A stretch of 64,000 bases of DNA from Thermodesulfobacteriota bacterium (GTDB lineage Bacteria > Desulfobacterota > Desulfobacteria > Desulfobacterales > Desulfosudaceae): positions 43,030 to 107,029 of the forward strand of contig JBFMDX010000006.1 in the NCBI GenBank assembly GCA_040753795.1, given 5' to 3'. Below, one piece after another: positions 1-8,249 of the stretch. Position 1 is the stretch's first letter, and every line of letters starts with the position of its first letter. The notes below the pieces were generated by a model. It saw only the letters and a list, made by a program, of their open reading frames with translations. It made no database searches and was not told the DNA's origin. A program made the position numbers and the translations under genes.

Positions 1-404
1 AGCCGGTCAAACACATCCTGGAGACCCACTTCGACCTGCTTATCCATAACATCTACGGCCGGATTTCAGCGCAAATGTTCGCCGACTTCCAAACGATGTT
101 TCCGGATGCCTGGCAAAACCTGGAGCAAGCCAGGCGACAGATCATCGCCATGTTTGCCGATCTGCTCCGGCGGGGGCAGGCGGAAGGCTGCATCCGCCAG
201 GACCTCGACCCGCTGGTGGCGGTAAAGATCATTCAAGGGATTGCCACCCATCTGGCCGATCCGCGTTTTCTGCTGAGTGCCGGCATCGATATGGATGCGT
301 TTGTCAGAAACTGGCAGCACCTGGTCTTTTTCGGGTTACTGACGACAAAAACAAAACAGAGGCGGTCTTCAATCCGCCTCCGGAAAGCAGAGAGGTTTCG
401 ATGA
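1..404 (+). CDS. TetR-family transcriptional regulator, C-terminal part (5' end outside window)
   Basis: An open frame enters from the left edge (first full codon at base 3) and stops at 404. The roughly 133 visible residues are helical, with a run reading LLRRGQAEGCIRQDLDP followed by a hydrophobic segment ending FFGLLT, which is typical of the ligand-binding/dimerisation domain of TetR repressors. The helix-turn-helix lies outside the window. Its TGA stop overlaps the ATG of the radical SAM gene (ATGA), so the two are probably translationally coupled and the regulator may control the operon. An ATG-initiated reading from 75 would be artificial because the frame is open upstream of it. Confidence 0.75.
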   Translation, partial: PVKHILETHFDLLIHNIYGRISAQMFADFQTMFPDAWQNLEQARRQIIAMFADLLRRGQAEGCIRQDLDPLVAVKIIQGIATHLADPRFLLSAGIDMDAFVRNWQHLVFFGLLTTKTKQRRSSIRLRKAERFR

Positions 405-1783
405 AAATCACGCTGATTTTTCCGGCCAGAGACAACGATATCGCCCGGGGGATGGTCAGCATCCCGCCGGCCGGCATCACGCGGCTGGCGGCCCTGGTGC
501 CGGACGACGCCGAAGTGAAACTGGTCGACATGCTCAGTTACGATCGCGTCGATTATGAGGAACCGGCGGATCTGGTCGGCATCACGGTCAGGACGCCGGT
601 GGCCTCCGTGGCCTATGAAATCGCCGACCGCTTCCGGGCACGGGGGGTGCCGGTGGTCCTGGGCGGCCCACATGCCTCGGCCGTGCCACTGGACGCGGCC
701 CGGCACGCCGATACGGTGGTGGTGGGCGAAGCCGAGACGACCTGGCCCCGTTTTCTGGAAGATTTCAGAATCGGGGGAGCAAAACGCTTTTATGTCTGCG
801 GCCCCCTCAAGTTTGATCCCGGCATGGAATCCCTGCACCATGAGCCGGCCTTTCCGGCATTAACCAACGCGCCCATACCGAAAAACGGACTCCTGCCCCG
901 GCGCCGCTATATCATGGATTCCATCCTGACCACCCGGGGCTGTCCCTTTGACTGTTCCTTCTGCCCGGTATCGATCCTGTTCGGGAAAAAGCCCCGGCAC
1001 CGTCCCGTCGATGAGGTCGTCAGAGAAGTGGCCGGAATGAAGAAACGGGTCTATTTCAATCTGGACGATAATATCTTCGGCATCCCCGGAGATGAAGAGT
1101 ACTATCTTGATCTCTTCAAGGCCCTGGCCGGTCTGAAGAAGAAAAAATACTGGGCCGGCCAGGCCGGACTGGGCGTGGTGGATACGGAAAAGGGCCGGGA
1201 AATTCTGCGGCGGGCCGTCAAAAGCGGACTGACCCTGGTATCCGTGGGGATCGAATCCGTTTCCCGGGAGGGGTTGATCGAGTCGGACGCCGCCAGAAAG
1301 ATGTCGAATAAAGGCAATAAGACGCCGAGCGTGGATACGATTCTGGAGCAGATCCGGGCCTTAAAGGAGCACGGCCTGTTTATCCTGGGCTGGTTTGTCA
1401 TCGGCTGGGACAGCGACCGGGAGGATCAGTATCAGAGCACCCTGGAATTTGCCGACCGGGCCGGAATCGCGCCGATTATCGTCAATCTTTACCCCATGCC
1501 CGGCACCCGGTGTTACGACGACTTTCTCCAGGCCGGCCGCATAAAACCCGGTCTGGACTGGGAGGATTTCAGCCTGGCCGGCAACAACATCGTCTATCAC
1601 CATCCAGCGCTCAGTGAAGCGGCGATGGTCACCGGCGCCCGGTCGGCCATGCAAAGCGCCTATTCCTTCACCCGTATGTTCAAACGCGCCGTGGATTACA
1701 CCCGGCACAGGCCCAGCCCCATCAGTTTCCCCCTGGCGATGATTTTACAGTATCGGGGAAAGAAGAATTTCCCGACGGACTGA
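401..1783 (+). CDS. B12-binding domain radical SAM protein
   Basis: 460 residues. Residues 1-130 form a Rossmann-like cobalamin-binding domain (VGITVRTPVASVAYEIADRF, then VVLGGPHAS and VVGEAETTW). The radical SAM core follows, with the cluster motif CPFDCSFC (CxxxCxxC) near residue 187 and downstream strands such as LVSVGIES and LGWFVIGWDSD. The family uses S-adenosylmethionine and often cobalamin for methylations or rearrangements on unactivated carbons; lipid or cofactor modification is common, but no substrate can be read here. It overlaps the upstream TetR gene by 4 bp and converges with the gene at 1803, leaving only 19 bp between them. Confidence 0.85.
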   Translation: MKITLIFPARDNDIARGMVSIPPAGITRLAALVPDDAEVKLVDMLSYDRVDYEEPADLVGITVRTPVASVAYEIADRFRARGVPVVLGGPHASAVPLDAARHADTVVVGEAETTWPRFLEDFRIGGAKRFYVCGPLKFDPGMESLHHEPAFPALTNAPIPKNGLLPRRRYIMDSILTTRGCPFDCSFCPVSILFGKKPRHRPVDEVVREVAGMKKRVYFNLDDNIFGIPGDEEYYLDLFKALAGLKKKKYWAGQAGLGVVDTEKGREILRRAVKSGLTLVSVGIESVSREGLIESDAARKMSNKGNKTPSVDTILEQIRALKEHGLFILGWFVIGWDSDREDQYQSTLEFADRAGIAPIIVNLYPMPGTRCYDDFLQAGRIKPGLDWEDFSLAGNNIVYHHPALSEAAMVTGARSAMQSAYSFTRMFKRAVDYTRHRPSPISFPLAMILQYRGKKNFPTD

Positions 1784-1802
1784 AAATAAGCCCGGGCCGT
1801 CT

Positions 1803-3416
1803 TCACCCGCCTTTTTCCGCCTCGGCCAGGCGACGCCTGCCCCATTCCTCCAGGATGGCGGCGTCATGAATCATGATCTGCTTCAGGGTCGATTCCAGCG
1901 GCTGGTCGGTTTCCGCCACCATATGCCGGCCGGCGTCAATTTCCGTAACCGGATCGAAGTCATCTTTTAAGGCTTCAAAATGGGCCAGGCGGGCGTCCGA
2001 AAGCCCGGGGCTTTCTTCTCTCTGCTTCAGTCGGCGGCGGATTTCGTCGTCCCCCGCCCGGCACTCTACCAGAATGAAATTGGCATCCAAATCCCGGGCC
2101 AGGCGGCCGGCTTCATCGCGGAAATGGCGCCTGCGGAACGTGGCGTCCAGAATCACGGATTCATTCTTTTCCAGGGCTTCCTGGGCCGCCAGCAACAGGT
2201 TGCCGTACGTCAGCCGGTCGGCCTCCGGCGTGTAGATGCCGCCGGCAAAAGGGGTCTCCCGGGCCGCTGTTGTCCGTGCCGGAAACATGTCTTTGCGGAC
2301 ACGATCGGACTGAAGGAGATCGATGCGCAGCAGGTCTGCCAGGGCACGGGCCAGAGTGCTTTTGCCCGAAGCCGGCAGACCGCAGAGCACCCACATGGTG
2401 GGCCGGGTGAACTGGAGCGCATACCGGTAAGCCAGTAGCAGGAAACGCCCGCTGTCCTGCTTCAGCGTGCTCCGCTGCTGTGTCGTCAACGAAGGTTCCC
2501 GCCGCCGGATTTCCGAAACCTTGAACCTGACCATAGCCCGATAGCACTTGTAAAAGTCAATCAGGGGAACCAGGCCGGCGTCGCCGCTCTTTTCCACATA
2601 GGCGGCCAGAAGGCGGCGGGCCCAATGGTCATGGCCTCTGAAGTCCAGGTCCATGATCAGAAAGGCCAGATCATTGGCCGTGTCCCCCAGCCGGAAGCCG
2701 GGGTTGAATTCAATGCAGTCGATGATGCGGATGCCGTCATGAAAATAGATATGCTCGCAGCGCAGGTCGCCATGGCCGTCCCGGATCCGTTGCCCGCGGA
2801 CACGATCGAGAAAAAACGTCTGCCGCCGGTTCATGAAACAGACGACGGCGGACCGGATAATGTCGTGCCGGCGACGGTCTTCTGAATTTTCGATAAACAG
2901 CGCCGTCTGGTCAAATGTTTCCCGCCATATCCGGCCGATATGGTCCGGGCCGCCGAATTTGGCCATGGCGGCGGCCGTCGTCGGCAGCCGGTGGAAATCC
3001 GCCAGGCATCCGGCCAACGCGTCCACGTGCGCGTCGGTCATGCCGCCGGAATCGAGTAAAGCCGTCATGGAATCGGTTTCCGGGAGTTGCTGCATGCGCA
3101 CGGCGTATTCGACGATGTCGCCGGAGCCCTCCAGGGAATAGCGTCCGGATTGAAAAGTGACGGGAAGAATATCCAGATAGATATCCGGCGCCAGACGCCG
3201 GTTGAGCATGATTTCCCGCCGGCAGTAATGGCGTCTTCCGGACAGGGTAGTGAAGTTCAGAAAACCCAGATCGACCGGTTTTTTAATCTTGTACACATAG
3301 CGCCCTGTCAGATAGACCCGGGAAATATGCGTTTCCCGGACCGTGATCCCCTCCACGGGATGGGGATAAAAAGCGGCATCGCGCATGGCGCGATCAAGTT
3401 CCTGCGGGTCCGTCAT
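1803..3416 (-). CDS. Bifunctional aminoglycoside phosphotransferase-like / P-loop kinase protein
   Basis: 537 residues. The N-terminal two thirds resembles APH/choline-kinase-fold proteins: RIRDGHGDLRCEHIYF carries the HGDL catalytic segment and IIDCIEFNPGFRLGD the metal-binding segment. The C-terminal third is an AAA-type P-loop kinase with Walker A GLPASGKST near residue 345, followed by LQSDRVRKDMFP and VILDATFRRR, as in zeta-toxin/gluconate-kinase-like proteins. This fusion is widespread and usually annotated as an 'AAA family ATPase' of unknown substrate; it is not a proven resistance gene. It is divergent from the metallo-beta-lactamase gene across a promoter region with two palindromes. 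Confidence 0.85.
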   Translation of the reverse strand: MTDPQELDRAMRDAAFYPHPVEGITVRETHISRVYLTGRYVYKIKKPVDLGFLNFTTLSGRRHYCRREIMLNRRLAPDIYLDILPVTFQSGRYSLEGSGDIVEYAVRMQQLPETDSMTALLDSGGMTDAHVDALAGCLADFHRLPTTAAAMAKFGGPDHIGRIWRETFDQTALFIENSEDRRRHDIIRSAVVCFMNRRQTFFLDRVRGQRIRDGHGDLRCEHIYFHDGIRIIDCIEFNPGFRLGDTANDLAFLIMDLDFRGHDHWARRLLAAYVEKSGDAGLVPLIDFYKCYRAMVRFKVSEIRRREPSLTTQQRSTLKQDSGRFLLLAYRYALQFTRPTMWVLCGLPASGKSTLARALADLLRIDLLQSDRVRKDMFPARTTAARETPFAGGIYTPEADRLTYGNLLLAAQEALEKNESVILDATFRRRHFRDEAGRLARDLDANFILVECRAGDDEIRRRLKQREESPGLSDARLAHFEALKDDFDPVTEIDAGRHMVAETDQPLESTLKQIMIHDAAILEEWGRRRLAEAEKGG

Positions 3417-3433
3417 ATATCACCGGTCTTTAT

Positions 3434-3477
3434 ATGAAAAATTTCATGATCTCTGTTATTATAATGATTATAACAGA
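3434..3477. promoter_or_regulatory. Two inverted repeats in a divergent promoter region
   Basis: Between the divergent genes starting at 3416 (minus) and 3545 (plus) lie a 14-bp palindrome, ATGAAA-AA-TTTCAT (3434-3447), and a second inverted repeat with 8-bp arms TCTGTTAT (3452-3459) and ATAACAGA (3470-3477) separated by 10 bp. The region is AT-rich compared with its surroundings. Dyads of this size at a divergent promoter are typical operator sites; the regulator is unknown, though the second dyad has the size of a TetR-type site. Operator function is inferred. Confidence 0.5.
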
Positions 3478-3544
3478 ACGGCGCCGCTTTGTATCGTTCT
3501 GGCATGGAGATCGTCCACCAGCATACCAATGGGAGGGACATCAG

Positions 3545-4219
3545 ATGAATCGTTCCGGCATTATAATGGATAACCTGTGGCAGGTAGGCGGCGGGGGGCT
3601 GTCCGGTCCCGGTGATGCCGCCGTTTACCTGGCGCGGTTCGGCGACGCGGCCATGCTGGTTGACGCTGGTTGCGGGGACGGCCACGAGGCTGTCAGGCGC
3701 AACATTACCGCCTGCCTGCCGGAGAGGATCCCCGTGACGTATCTGTTTCTGACCCACTGCCATTTTGATCATACCGGCGGCGCAGACCGGCTGCGGTCCG
3801 AATACGGGGCGAAAATCGTCGCCCACGAACTCGACGCTGGTTTTCTTGAAAGCGGCGACCGCGACGTCACCGCCGCTTCCTGGTACGGTGCCTTTCTGCC
3901 GCCGTTTACCATTGACGTCAAAATAACCGGGCGGGAACAGACGTTTACCGTCGGCAGCGGCCGGATTACCGCCCTACACTGGCCCGGGCATTCGCCCGGA
4001 TCAATGGTTCTGACCACCCGTCTGGATGGGCTGACGATCCTTTTCGGTCAGGACATTCACGGACCGATTCATCCATCCCTGCTGTCCGACCGCGCCGATT
4101 ACCAGGCTTCTCTGCGCCGGATTCTGGGGCTTGAGGCGGACCTGCTCCTGGAAGGCCATTATGGCGTCGTACGCGGGAAAGAAGCCGTGCGGGATTTTAT
4201 CCGCTCGTTTATCGAATAG
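3545..4219 (+). CDS. Metallo-beta-lactamase-fold hydrolase
   Basis: 224 residues from the ATG at 3545, which has GGGAGGG 8-9 nt upstream; the frame stays open to an earlier ATG at 3434, but that would run through the promoter palindromes. The signature THCHFDH (HxHxDH) follows the strand VTYLFL, with later metal-site segments HWPGHSPGS and LLEGHYG. The fold fits a cytoplasmic glyoxalase II-like or related hydrolase binding two metals; there is no signal peptide. The substrate cannot be predicted. It precedes a thioesterase gene by 50 bp and may share its transcript. Confidence 0.85.
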   Translation: MNRSGIIMDNLWQVGGGGLSGPGDAAVYLARFGDAAMLVDAGCGDGHEAVRRNITACLPERIPVTYLFLTHCHFDHTGGADRLRSEYGAKIVAHELDAGFLESGDRDVTAASWYGAFLPPFTIDVKITGREQTFTVGSGRITALHWPGHSPGSMVLTTRLDGLTILFGQDIHGPIHPSLLSDRADYQASLRRILGLEADLLLEGHYGVVRGKEAVRDFIRSFIE

Positions 4220-4269
4220 AAGCGATGTCTCTGTTTGTTTAACAAAAAAGGAGGACATAAAAAGGCGAA

Positions 4270-4704
4270 ATGGACACCACCGGCACCCCCCCGAACCCGG
4301 ACGAGGAAAAACGGCTGGAAAGCCTCATGGAACCCGTCAACAATTCTCCCTATTACCGGCATATCCGGATGCGGCTGGGAAAATTGTCCGTTGAAGGATG
4401 CGTGATGACCCTGGAGGTGGGTGACGAGCACATGAATGTCTTCGGGAACGGCCACGGCGGCGCGGTAGCGTCCCTGGCTGACTCCGCCTGCGGGCTTGCC
4501 CTGGTGCCGTCCCTGAAACAGGGCGAATTTGCCGTGACCCAGAATCTGTTCGTCAATTATTTCCGGCCCGTGAAGAAAGGCACCCTGACCGCCCGGGGGA
4601 AAATCGTCAACCGGGGGAAGACCAGCGCTGTCCTCGAAGCGGAAATCTTCAACGAGGCCGGTGAACTGGTCGCCCGGGCACAGACGACCCACGCCATCCG
4701 GTAA
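4270..4704 (+). CDS. PaaI-type hotdog-fold thioesterase
   Basis: 144 residues with the hotdog pattern of the PaaI/YbgC group: an N-terminal helix, then FGNGHGGAVASLADSACG, where the HGG-x-N-D-like region forms the active-site helix, then strands around QNLFVNYFRPVKKGTL and a final AEIFNEAGELVARA. These enzymes hydrolyse acyl- or aryl-CoA thioesters in the cytoplasm; the exact acyl group is unknown. The strongest Shine-Dalgarno (GGAGG at 4250-4254) lies 15 nt from the ATG, unusually far, but an in-frame stop at 4258 excludes an earlier start. Confidence 0.85.
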   Translation: MDTTGTPPNPDEEKRLESLMEPVNNSPYYRHIRMRLGKLSVEGCVMTLEVGDEHMNVFGNGHGGAVASLADSACGLALVPSLKQGEFAVTQNLFVNYFRPVKKGTLTARGKIVNRGKTSAVLEAEIFNEAGELVARAQTTHAIR

Positions 4705-4780
4705 ACACAAGGCACCTCGCAGACATAATGGGTTCCCGCAAAAGCATAGAAATCCCTTGTAAATTACCCGGGACGTGTTA

Positions 4781-4821
4781 GATATCCTCAATGGGGGGGC
4801 CTTCCGTAAGGATATTTTTTT
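4781..4821 (+). terminator. Putative Rho-independent terminator after the thioesterase
   Basis: GATATCCT (4781-4788) pairs with AGGATATC-like sequence at 4808-4815, an inner CCTT/AAGG pair closes the loop, and a run of seven T follows directly. The long G-run in the loop makes the structure imperfect. The remainder of 4705-4977 shows no convincing gene; a 68-codon frame at 4775-4981 lacks any ribosome binding site or recognisable content. Confidence 0.5.
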
Positions 4822-4977
4822 GCCCCGGTTTTCAACTCATCAACAGGATATTTGCAAGATGCGCGGGAAATCGAGCCGTGATATCCGCTCAAGGGGTGCC
4901 GGTTCATGCCTGCCGGTAGCCGCCTGCCGTGACCGCCGGATTATCGTTTCGGCGGTGTTTCACCTTCCGGTGAAGAG

Positions 4978-7900
4978 ATGAACAAATTTTTTGCCGGTAA
5001 AATCGGCCCGCTGGTGGTATGGTTTTTCTTCCTGTCCGGCGCGGCCAGCCTGATGTACGAAATCATCTGGATGCGAATGCTGACGGTCTACGCCGGCGGC
5101 AGCGATTTTTCGGTGAGCATCGTACTGGCCGTATTCATGGCCGGGCTGGCCATGGGCAGCGCCATCGCCGGGAGGCTCGCCGACTGTTTGGACGGATCAA
5201 GGCGACTCCTCATTTACGGATGGCTGAAACTGGCCATCGGGCTTTATGGCCTCCTCTTCCCCCTCCTGATGTCCTGGTGCAAACCCCTGTATGCGCTTTT
5301 CTACCATCATCTGCTGGATCATTTTCTCGGATACAACGCGGCCAGTTCGCTCATTTCAGCACTGCTGCTCATTGTCCCCACGACACTGATGGGCATTACC
5401 TTCCCGCTTTTATGCCGCTTTGTGATTGATGATCTGCCGCAAGCCGGCTCCCTCATGGGTCGCCTCTATGGCGCGGAAACGCTGGGAGCCGCGACCGGTA
5501 CGCTCCTATGCGGATTCTGGCTGATCGGCGGACAGGGCATCACCGCCGCGCTGACGGCGGCGGTGATGATCCATGCCGCCATCGGCTTGTTCTGCATCCT
5601 GTTTCTGGTCCCGGCAATTCGACTCAAGACCGGAAAGGACGCCCGGACGCCCTCTCCGGCTGCAGCCGACAGAACGACCGGCCGGGAAAATTTTTCAAAT
5701 CATCGGCTGCTTCTGACGCATGTGATTCCGCTCTATGCCCTTTTGGGGATTTCCGCCTTCTGCGGCATGGCATACGAGGTCATCTGGACAAAACTTATCG
5801 CGTTGCTGTTGGGACCCACCACCTATTCTTTCACCATCGTCCTGTTCACCTTTATTACCGGACTGGCGCTGGGCAGCATCTTTTTCGGCCGGCTGGCGGA
5901 CCGGAGCCGGAACCCCTTCAGCCTCCTGGTCGCCACTCAATTCGCGGCGGCAGGATCCGTTCTGGTTGTCAGCCACTTTCTGGGCAACGCCCAGATCTTC
6001 TTCGCCAAGATTCTGTATCAGTTGCGCGATCATTTCTTCCTGCTGGAAACCGCCAAAACCGGCCTGCTGTTTGTTCTGATGGTCGTACCGACGGTTTTCC
6101 TCGGCGCCTCGTTCCCTGTGGCCGTCCGTATCCGCACCCGGAGCCTGGCATCGCTCGGCGAGTCGGTCGGAAAACTTTACGCCGTCAGCACCGTCGGCGC
6201 ATTTCTCGGCTCCTTTTCCGCGGGGTTTGTGCTGGTTCCGCTTCTTGGCAAGGCCATGGGCCTTTCCACCCTGGCCGGAGCGCAGGTTGTCACGGCCATG
6301 ACCGCTTCGATGCTGGCCGGCAGGCGCCTCTCGCTTCGGGTCGTCCCGGCAGTCCTCGCGGCCACCCTGCTGGCGGGGTGCCTGTTTCTGCCGAGATGGG
6401 ACCGCGCGTCGCTGACCCGCGGGAAATACCTGCGTCCCGATCTTTACGGGGACGCGTTGGAAAACATGTCCCTCATGGACAGCCTGTTTCTGGGACGTAA
6501 GAGACTGTCGCACCTGTGCACGGACCAGGATATCCTCTGGATCGAAGACGGCATCGGCGGGCTGGTGGCGGTGGGCAGGACCGTCAACAGCCTCGGGGCC
6601 ACGATCATGTTCCTTTCGGTCAACGGCAAAATCGTTACCTCGACACAGTGGGATCTCCACATGATGACCATCGCCGGCCACCTGCCGATGATGTTTCACC
6701 GGAATGCGAAAAGCGCCCTGGTGATCGGCCTGGGCGGCGGCATTACCGCCGGCGAAATGCTGCACTATCCGCTGGAAACGCTTGACGTGGTGGAAATCAG
6801 TCCCGAGGTCGTAGCGGCATGCCCGCTGTTTGCGCCGTTTCACAATAACCTCCTGACCGATCCCCGTACACACCTCATCGTTCAGGACGCCCGAACCCAT
6901 GTGGCCCTGACCGATCGCCGGTACGACGTGATCGTGTCCGACCCCATTAATCCCTGGGTGGCCGGTTCCGCCCAGCTGTTCACCCTGGACCATTTCCGGC
7001 GTGTGAAAAGCCGGCTTAACCCGGACGGCATATTTATCCAGTGGTTTCATGCCTATCAGTCGGGCTGGGACGTTTTTTCCATGTTCGGACGGACGTTCCG
7101 TGAAGCGTTTCCCAACAGCCTGCTCGTGAACACGGCCATTTTCGGACCGGACTATCTGTTCGTAGGTTTCGCTGACGACCATCAGCCCATGCCGGGCCTC
7201 GACATTCTGGAGCAGAACCTCCCCTACGCCGTCCAATCGGCCAACCTGCGCATGCCCAGCGCATCCGTCCTCTACCCCCTGATTGTAACGGATTCCCCCG
7301 CCTCGCTCTTCGGCGACGGTCGGCTCCACACCGATGCGCATCCATACATGGAGTATCTTGCCCCTCGCTATGCCTACACTGGCGGCATCGATTTCACGAA
7401 ACAGGTCAGAGAGGGAAGACAACGCTCGCCGCTGCTGCGATCCATTCTGTCACGGTTTGGCGACATCGACCATCAGCTTGACTTCGCCGAATTCATGGCT
7501 TCCGTAAACGTCCCGCCGTTCGGGCTGGTCCAGACAGCGAACGCGAGCCCCTCACAGATGACGCGATACCGGCATATCGTGGAAAACTACTGCCGCGTCA
7601 ACAAGGTGGAAGACTACAGTCGGTTGTCGCCACTGGATCGGGGTATCTGCCTTCCCCTTCAGGAACAGCTTGTTCTGGAACGAATTGATCAGTTGATCAC
7701 TGCTGGAAACGATAGCTGGCTGCTCGCTGAAGCATACTTCGACCTGGCCGGAATTTACGCGGCCGGGAACGGCTTCCGACGCGCCACCACCGCTTATCGA
7801 CAGGGGCTTCTGCATCTGCCCGATCACCAGGCGGCCCTGTCCAACCTGGCGGCCTGTCATGAACGTCTGGGGGAGCACCGCCAGGCTATTGACGCCCTCA

Positions 7901-8082
7901 ACCGGCTGGTCCTGATCCGGCCCCGGTCGGCCGGACTGATGGCCCGACTGGCCGTTAATTATCTGCGGCTCGGAAACCCGGGAGAAGCCCTGGCCAGTGT
8001 CGAAAAAGGTCTGACCATCGACCCTGCCAGCAACGCCCTGCTTTCCCTGCGGAACGCCCTGACCGGCAGGGACCCGGAATGA
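4978..8082 (+). CDS. Membrane-bound spermidine synthase-like protein with C-terminal TPRs
   Basis: 1034 residues in three parts. Residues 1 to about 470 are mostly transmembrane helices in two similar halves, each beginning with a related segment (SLMYEIIWMRML and GMAYEVIWTKLI), an MFS-like arrangement. Residues about 490-760 match the aminopropyltransferase/SpeE Rossmann domain: ALVIGLGGGITAGEM, LDVVEISPEVV, VIVSDPINPWVAGSAQLF. Residues about 850-1030 are TPR-like repeats (AYFDLAGIYAAG, ALSNLAACHERLG, LAVNYLRLGNPGEAL). The family is usually called 'fused MFS/spermidine synthase'; whether it makes polyamines is unproven. The start has only a weak GAAGAG ribosome site. Confidence 0.85.
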   Translation: MNKFFAGKIGPLVVWFFFLSGAASLMYEIIWMRMLTVYAGGSDFSVSIVLAVFMAGLAMGSAIAGRLADCLDGSRRLLIYGWLKLAIGLYGLLFPLLMSWCKPLYALFYHHLLDHFLGYNAASSLISALLLIVPTTLMGITFPLLCRFVIDDLPQAGSLMGRLYGAETLGAATGTLLCGFWLIGGQGITAALTAAVMIHAAIGLFCILFLVPAIRLKTGKDARTPSPAAADRTTGRENFSNHRLLLTHVIPLYALLGISAFCGMAYEVIWTKLIALLLGPTTYSFTIVLFTFITGLALGSIFFGRLADRSRNPFSLLVATQFAAAGSVLVVSHFLGNAQIFFAKILYQLRDHFFLLETAKTGLLFVLMVVPTVFLGASFPVAVRIRTRSLASLGESVGKLYAVSTVGAFLGSFSAGFVLVPLLGKAMGLSTLAGAQVVTAMTASMLAGRRLSLRVVPAVLAATLLAGCLFLPRWDRASLTRGKYLRPDLYGDALENMSLMDSLFLGRKRLSHLCTDQDILWIEDGIGGLVAVGRTVNSLGATIMFLSVNGKIVTSTQWDLHMMTIAGHLPMMFHRNAKSALVIGLGGGITAGEMLHYPLETLDVVEISPEVVAACPLFAPFHNNLLTDPRTHLIVQDARTHVALTDRRYDVIVSDPINPWVAGSAQLFTLDHFRRVKSRLNPDGIFIQWFHAYQSGWDVFSMFGRTFREAFPNSLLVNTAIFGPDYLFVGFADDHQPMPGLDILEQNLPYAVQSANLRMPSASVLYPLIVTDSPASLFGDGRLHTDAHPYMEYLAPRYAYTGGIDFTKQVREGRQRSPLLRSILSRFGDIDHQLDFAEFMASVNVPPFGLVQTANASPSQMTRYRHIVENYCRVNKVEDYSRLSPLDRGICLPLQEQLVLERIDQLITAGNDSWLLAEAYFDLAGIYAAGNGFRRATTAYRQGLLHLPDHQAALSNLAACHERLGEHRQAIDALNRLVLIRPRSAGLMARLAVNYLRLGNPGEALASVEKGLTIDPASNALLSLRNALTGRDPE

Positions 8083-8177
8083 AAATAAACCGGGGCACTC
8101 TCCGCTTTTTCGCCGTCACAACCATTTTAAACATTGATCACCCGCGCAACCTTTTATTTTCATTGTCTGATGAAAAT

Positions 8178-8205
8178 TTGCTTTAAAAATAAACAACTGT
8201 ATATT
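8178..8205 (+). promoter_or_regulatory. Possible sigma70 promoter for the hybrid sensor kinase
   Basis: TTGCTT (8178-8183) and TATATT (8200-8205) are separated by 16 bp in a short AT-rich intergenic stretch, 45 bp before the ATG at 8250. The match is moderate and is only suggested by composition and position. Confidence 0.35.
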
Positions 8206-8249
8206 AGATTATCCGGTAAACACTGTTCAATCATCCGGGGTAAATTCGA

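Noticed and set aside
4775..4981. 68-codon ORF before the aminopropyltransferase-like gene
   Set aside because: No ribosome site, overlaps a terminator-like hairpin, no homology recognised.
5695..7422. 575-codon open frame on the minus strand
   Set aside because: It is antisense to the membrane aminopropyltransferase-like gene, lacks recognisable content and arises from GC-rich codon bias.
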